In this document: one piece after another, positions 9,201 to 11,310 of the stretch | Layout of the letters: every line of letters begins with the position of its first letter | How positions within the stretch are numbered: the first letter of the stretch is position 1 | From: JBKHHU01 sp046539045 | GTDB lineage: Bacteria > Planctomycetota > Phycisphaerae > SM23-33 | Length of the DNA stretch: 11,310 nucleotides | Direction of reading: 5' to 3' | Assembly (NCBI GenBank): GCA_046539045.1 | Contig: JBKHHU010000112.1 | Coordinates: 1-11,310 of the forward strand | Position numbers and translations under genes: made by a program | The notes under the pieces: model-generated | The model's input: only the letters and a program-made list of their open reading frames with translations | The model's database searches: none | What the model was told of the DNA's origin: nothing

Positions 9201-9355
9201 TCCAGCGACAGATACATGGCGATCCCGCCGCCCTTGCCGGATTTCAGCATCCTGGCCAGATCGACCGTCTGGGCGTCTTCCGGGACCGGCCTGGCCGCCA
9301 CCAGCGACGCCGACAACATGGAAATCACGCAGAGCGCAACAGCTACTTTATTCAT
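6230..9355 (-). CDS. Exported multidomain glycoside hydrolase (clan GH-A-like) with DUF4352-like insert
   Basis: A 1041-residue protein with an N-terminal signal peptide (MNKVAVALCVISMLSASLVAA, probable cut after residue 21), hence periplasmic or secreted. Order of parts: an unrecognised beta-rich domain (about 35-165, GSFEGTFKGQKVSGKITGK); a jelly-roll, carbohydrate-binding-like domain (about 170-325, YSGIVVTVETDSPRTDAWVD); a glycosidase barrel from about 330; a DUF4352-like domain (about 670-775, GDDAVFVVIDVEVTNKN, later TGKVVYKIPAEMKDAV); a return to barrel-like sequence (about 776-830, DEGEYWCLKFLSDLRGK); and C-terminal beta domains. The likely acid/base is E442 in EWWNEP and the likely nucleophile E601 in IYNTETND; EHHYQGH lies between them, all in the order expected for clan GH-A. 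Layout resembles agarase/porphyranase-type enzymes (GH86-like), but family and substrate are not certain. The start at 9355 has AGGAGAAAGGA upstream and gives the signal peptide. It follows the isc operon but has its own terminator. Confidence 0.85.
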   Translation of the reverse strand: MNKVAVALCVISMLSASLVAARPVPEDAQTVDLARMLKSGKGGGIAMYLSLEGAVFQGEKPEKGKDKDMTLVLNWREKGWIETVSVAIPNYNQAGHTGHVSGKPSDLGKVIIDAKIGSDKWVKGDENAQFSLKLKETDGQVSGSFEGTFKGQKVSGKITGKAVRAGWRNAEVKDGKVHVELDMGTKRVNWNNARWAVWDFMNVLDLTDYSGIVVTVETDSPRTDAWVDMALMEDDGSHYWVRDAIPLTQKKQTVFVSFDDLRAAEWIFNTNSTGTGAEGNFDENFHFDRNQAARICFGTVNPLGIGTVKFRVSDVKLVKAQSKPETVKATVTGKTYSVNGQDEVPGGIFGFHHVYGDVSTVKDLRVGSMRSCQANGWGSGFAKGPKPEYNIDMWITGLYDRKQVLPQVDHADWQKGAKAAGQGIGNSAKSLGSNAYVEWWNEPYLELQRMAERKLTSKLKAPEGVKEGDPVVLHGKKLESMVWTRDGDKWVVKDPTRFTYWSARQNAIWYTETFVAMAKEAKKIAPEVNLIGGFGFRWNEDEWASWELCDKYLIDNAIEYLDGYCEHHYQGHTDGVAASYDVLQAYTDWKYDKRLPIYNTETNDLWDAPARGRAAAAGQFHGKFRSRRRMIYNLADILYLIKTQPDKAVARAIHAHWKSAGDNRIKLGDTSDNKQFKVKATGMKFAQKVGETISGDDAVFVVIDVEVTNKNRRNRNFSPGLLKIKKGDDVQTIQKAEKIKDVSISTRKIDPRKTATGKVVYKIPAEMKDAVITWIPMNKARQVYHLSGDFLPWKVAPWERIGIDEGEYWCLKFLSDLRGKLVAVENPEENIWVVSSIDDETHSLVTVVYNNDWRERKVELTVNAPEGTSFDGGTTENLEHRSSGKIELHAKPFSVADKSVAVILDLKPAHAAKYSIKLKGKLPTSADIARRQIFAEGILKKLQPGKSAELPIELPADAAKAEKAWVRLIVERCGQGEGTVTVGGKTLTIPAAYTPSNTPYIREIEIDPATLKGVKSITAAAAGPETGNGFLLCSGSIVIEK

Positions 9356-9636
9356 GGGTTCCTTTCTCCTGGATCGAATTCTGTTCAGCATAGGCCCACC
9401 ATTCATAACAAAGATGAACGCGGGATGGCACTGCAAAAAATCCCGACGCCACCCCCCCTGTCGCCGCAAACGCCCCACGCCGGGCCTGCCGCTGCTGGTG
9501 GGGAAAGCCCCGAAAGTGAATGTCGGTTCGTTGCGGTTCCCCTACGTGAACAGGCTTCGGGAGAAAACCCGCTCCAGTTGCACGAAAAAGTCGGACGCCC
9601 GGTAGCGCAATTCTGTCACAACGGGAGCATCCGGTG
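9356..9636. promoter_or_regulatory. Gap between fdx and the glycosidase gene; glycosidase leader
   Basis: This 281-base gap should carry the glycosidase promoter on the minus strand. A TATGCT (-10-like) lies shortly upstream of the ribosome site, but its -35 partner is poor. An inverted repeat CGGGAT (9421-9426) / ATCCCG (9440-9445) with a T6 run in the loop on the minus strand lies 66-90 bases before the start codon and could be an operator or leader hairpin. The fdx-proximal end holds the terminator candidate listed separately. No coding sequence is supported here. Confidence 0.4.
9585..9633 (-). terminator. Probable terminator after fdx (end of isc operon)
   Basis: On the minus strand CGGATGC (9633-9627) can pair with GCGTCCG (9598-9592), seven pairs including one G-T wobble. 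The stem can be extended inward by CCG/CGG after a small bulge, and it is followed two bases later by TTTTT (9589-9585). It begins four bases past the fdx stop codon. The loop is long (about 20-28 nt), so confidence is moderate. Confidence 0.45.
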
Positions 9637-9966
9637 TTATGCCTCCTTCGGCACCACGACCGTTACGTCCCCTTTCACCACGGCCATGCACGCCAAGCGC
9701 GGATTGCTCATGTCCCCGCCGCGTTGCTCGAGCATCTCCTGTTCGTCCGGTTCGGCTTCAGAGAGGTTCTCCGCGCCGGATTCGATCTCGACCATGCAGG
9801 TCCCGCACACGCCCGTGCCGCCGCAGGCGTGCTCGATCTCGACACCGTTGCCCATGGCGATGTCCAGGATCGAACCGTCTTTCCCGATCCCGCTGAGCGG
9901 CAGGGTCTCGGTGTCGACTTCCACTCTCACGTCGTTCGGCTTGAACGTCAGATTGTAAACAGCCAT
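9637..9966 (-). CDS. fdx: [2Fe-2S] ferredoxin, ISC type
   Basis: A 109-residue soluble ferredoxin of the adrenodoxin/ISC class, which supplies electrons for cluster assembly on IscU. The four cluster cysteines are visible: C48, C54 and C57 in EHACGGTGVCGTC (C-x5-C-x2-C), and C93 in RLACM. LSEAEPDEQEML between them is typical of the class. The start at 9966 is chosen because AAGGAAAGG lies just before it and MAVYNLTFKPND begins the fold directly. The frame is open 60 bases further upstream into iscA, but that extension overlaps iscA and lacks a ribosome site. It is last in the iscS-iscU-iscA-fdx cluster, 34 bases after iscA, exactly where hscB-hscA would sit in the classic operon. Confidence 0.93.
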   Translation of the reverse strand: MAVYNLTFKPNDVRVEVDTETLPLSGIGKDGSILDIAMGNGVEIEHACGGTGVCGTCMVEIESGAENLSEAEPDEQEMLEQRGGDMSNPRLACMAVVKGDVTVVVPKEA

Positions 9967-10000
9967 GTCGTGCCTTTCCTTGATTGAGGATGGACTGGCT

Positions 10001-10333
10001 TCAATGCCCCGAACAGGAGCATCCATCGCCGCGGGCCGGGTTGTCCAATATGAAACCGCCCTTGAGCAGCGAATCTCGGTAATCGATCCGCGTGCCGTCG
10101 AGGTACTCCTGCGAATCCGGATCGACTACGATCGGCACGCCGTTGACCTCGTATTTCTCGTCCTCGGCACGCGGCTGCTTCTCCACGCTGAGTCCGTAAT
10201 GGAGGCTTCCGCAGGAGCCGCAGCCGTCGGCGGCGCGGATGGTCACCCGCAGGGCGGCCCCTCCCTTTCGCCGGTGGGCCTCGAAGAGCCTGTTGATCTT
10301 CTCGGCAGCCTTTTCTGTGACGGTGATATTCAT
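10001..10333 (-). CDS. iscA: A-type Fe-S carrier (IscA/HesB family)
   Basis: A 110-residue A-type carrier that accepts and hands on Fe-S clusters or iron. The usual C-x60ish-C-x-C arrangement is present as C41 (SCGSLHYGL) with C105 and C107 (CSCSGH at the extreme C-terminus). GTRIDYRDSLLKGGFILDNP is the characteristic region before the C-terminal pair. Unusual: C38 sits three residues before C41, making a C-G-S-C motif where IscA normally has only one cysteine. The CSC tail replaces the usual CGC. GAGGAGG within the end of iscU serves as the ribosome site, and only three bases separate the two genes, so translation is probably coupled. ErpA, SufA or a general HesB-like carrier are alternative names; the neighbours favour IscA. 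Confidence 0.9.
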   Translation of the reverse strand: MNITVTEKAAEKINRLFEAHRRKGGAALRVTIRAADGCGSCGSLHYGLSVEKQPRAEDEKYEVNGVPIVVDPDSQEYLDGTRIDYRDSLLKGGFILDNPARGDGCSCSGH

Positions 10334-10336
10334 GGC

Positions 10337-10762
10337 TCACACCTCCTCGGTGGTACGGGAAACATAGTGCCCGTCGGATCGGCCTGTCGCGTCCGCGATG
10401 GCTTTTCGGAGTGCCTCTACGGCAAGGTCGGCCACCTTGTGCTTCTCGGGCGGGATTTCCAGGTCATCGATCAACTGTTGCGGAGCGACGTCCATCGCGC
10501 TGTTGACCGACCGGCCGATGACCATCTCCGTCAGGCGGCTGCCTGCGGCGATGGCGTGCCCGCAGCCGAAGGTCTTGTACCTCGAGTCGGCGATCATCCC
10601 GCCGGAGCCGATACGGACGTGGATCTTCACCACGTCGCCACATTTCATCTCCCCGGCCAGTCCGGTTCCGACGTCGGGATCGTCTTCCGGCAGCACGCCC
10701 ACGTTGGCGGGAGACTGCAGAATCTGTTGCACTTTCTTGCTGTATTGCACGTGTGTCCGCAT
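10337..10762 (-). CDS. iscU: Fe-S cluster scaffold IscU, variant lacking the third cysteine
   Basis: A 141-residue NifU-N/IscU scaffold on which IscS sulfur and iron form clusters. Alignment to E. coli IscU has a constant +4 offset: C41 and D43 (KCGDVVKI) match C37 and D39, and C67 (FGCGHAIA) matches C63. At the next site the family has LPPVK-I-H105-C106, but here it reads I103-P-P-E-K107-H108-K109-V110. The third ligand cysteine is therefore Val, the adjacent His is Lys, and the HscA-binding motif is altered. The downstream ADLAVEALRKAI helix is normal, so this is a substitution, not a frameshift. The start at 10762 lies 26 bases after iscS with no clear Shine-Dalgarno, suggesting dependence on iscS translation. 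The family is certain; normal scaffold function is less so. Confidence 0.92.
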   Translation of the reverse strand: MRTHVQYSKKVQQILQSPANVGVLPEDDPDVGTGLAGEMKCGDVVKIHVRIGSGGMIADSRYKTFGCGHAIAAGSRLTEMVIGRSVNSAMDVAPQQLIDDLEIPPEKHKVADLAVEALRKAIADATGRSDGHYVSRTTEEV

Positions 10763-10788
10763 GTTGCAGTTTTGCTGGTCAAACCATT

Positions 10789-11310
10789 TTAGGAGGTTGA
10801 TCCCTCTTCGCGAGGAATCTCTGAGACAGGGCTGAGTTTCCGCAGCTCTTCCACCGACCGGCAGACCTCGTCGACCGCGAAATCGATCTCCGCGGCCGTG
10901 TTAAACCGCCCCAGGCTGAAGCGGATCGAACTCCGCACCAGATGCTCGGAGACGCCCATGGCCGCCAAAACGTGATCCGGCTCGTCGTCGGCGCTGGAGC
11001 AGGCCGAACCCGTTGAGACGGCAAGGTCCTTCATCCGCATGACGAGGCCCTCGCCTTCCACGTACGCGAAGGACAGGTTGCTCGTGTTCGGCAGACGCCG
11101 CGTCGGGTGCCCGTTGCGGTGCACGTCCGGCAGACGTTCCAGCACGCCCTGCTCGAACCGCTCCAGCAGCTCGGCCTGGCGCCCGGCCTCGGTGTCCATT
11201 TCCTCTCGGCACAGTTCCGCTGCCGCCCCGAGCCCGACAATGCCCGGCACGTTCAGCGTGCCGCTGCGGAGGCCCCGTTGTTGCCCGCCACCGTGGAGTT
11301 GGGGTGTCAG
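10789..11310 (-). CDS. iscS: Cysteine desulfurase IscS, C-terminal part (cut by window edge)
   Basis: A PLP enzyme that converts L-cysteine to alanine and passes the persulfide sulfur to IscU and other acceptors. The last 173 residues are present; the PLP lysine lies beyond the window. Diagnostic: HGGGQQRGLRSGTLNVPGIVG near the left end of the fragment, and the active-site loop STGSACSSADDEP, whose Cys codon is at 10999-11001 and matches C328 of E. coli IscS. VRSSIRFSLGRFNTAAEID is the usual C-terminal region (typically RxSxGRFTTxxE). It heads the visible iscS-iscU-iscA-fdx cluster, 26 bases before iscU. NifS is a possible alternative name, but the neighbouring scaffold, carrier and ferredoxin favour IscS. 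Whether iscR lies upstream cannot be seen. Confidence 0.94.
   Translation of the reverse strand: MTPQLHGGGQQRGLRSGTLNVPGIVGLGAAAELCREEMDTEAGRQAELLERFEQGVLERLPDVHRNGHPTRRLPNTSNLSFAYVEGEGLVMRMKDLAVSTGSACSSADDEPDHVLAAMGVSEHLVRSSIRFSLGRFNTAAEIDFAVDEVCRSVEELRKLSPVSEIPREEGSTS

Noticed and set aside
9356..9478. Upstream in-frame start of the glycosidase at 9478
   Set aside because: It would bury the signal peptide behind 41 Arg/Gly-rich residues; ATG 9355 has AGGAGAAAGGA and directly begins a signal peptide.
6119..9958. A 1279-codon open frame on the plus strand, opposite the glycosidase and fdx
   Set aside because: It is antisense to genes with clear motifs, signal peptide, ribosome site and terminator on the minus strand. 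The translation is Val/Asp/Gly/Leu-rich with no domain, the typical mirror of GC-biased codons.
9967..10026. Upstream in-frame start of fdx at 10026
   Set aside because: It overlaps the end of iscA, has no ribosome site, and adds residues absent from ferredoxins; ATG 9966 has AAGGAAAGG upstream.

Overview
The window is GC-rich bacterial chromosome with six recognisable protein genes, two of them cut by the window edges, plus a very large secreted enzyme and an uncoded divergent gap. Nothing indicates a plasmid, phage, insertion sequence or CRISPR array. A high-GC Gram-negative-type bacterium fits. The pairing of a marine-polysaccharide-type secreted glycosidase with a stripped-down isc operon would suit Planctomycetota (for example Phycisphaerae), but this assignment is inference only, with no rRNA or marker-tree support.

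Layout: (1) 1-1314, minus strand: N-terminal 438 residues of CarB, the large subunit of carbamoyl-phosphate synthetase. (2) 1315-2111: divergent gap between carB and polA. It holds a perfect 10-bp inverted repeat, short direct repeats, and two weak small-ORF candidates that end at or overlap the carB and polA starts. (3) 2112-4837, plus strand: polA, DNA polymerase I of about 908 residues with 5' nuclease, proofreading and polymerase domains all bearing their catalytic residues, but broken by one single-base frameshift at about 3180-3183. (4) 4937-6013, plus strand: a CorA-type Mg2+ channel with the GMN signature. (5) 6230-9355, minus strand: a 1041-residue exported multidomain protein with a clan GH-A-like glycosidase barrel and a DUF4352-like domain lodged before the last part of the barrel. 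It is closed by a textbook terminator at 6180-6216. (6) 9637-11310, minus strand: an isc operon reading iscS (3' part), iscU, iscA, fdx, with a likely terminator after fdx.

The isc genes form one functional unit. IscS takes sulfur from cysteine, IscU is the scaffold for Fe-S assembly, IscA carries clusters or iron, and ferredoxin supplies electrons. The chaperone genes hscB and hscA, which sit between iscA and fdx in the classic proteobacterial operon, are absent from that position. IscU has lost the third ligand cysteine (Val110), the neighbouring His (Lys109), and the standard LPPVK chaperone-recognition motif (IPPEK here). IscA carries an extra cysteine forming a CxxC. Together these suggest a variant ISC machine and are the most interesting signal here, followed by the domain architecture of the secreted glycosidase and the polA frameshift.
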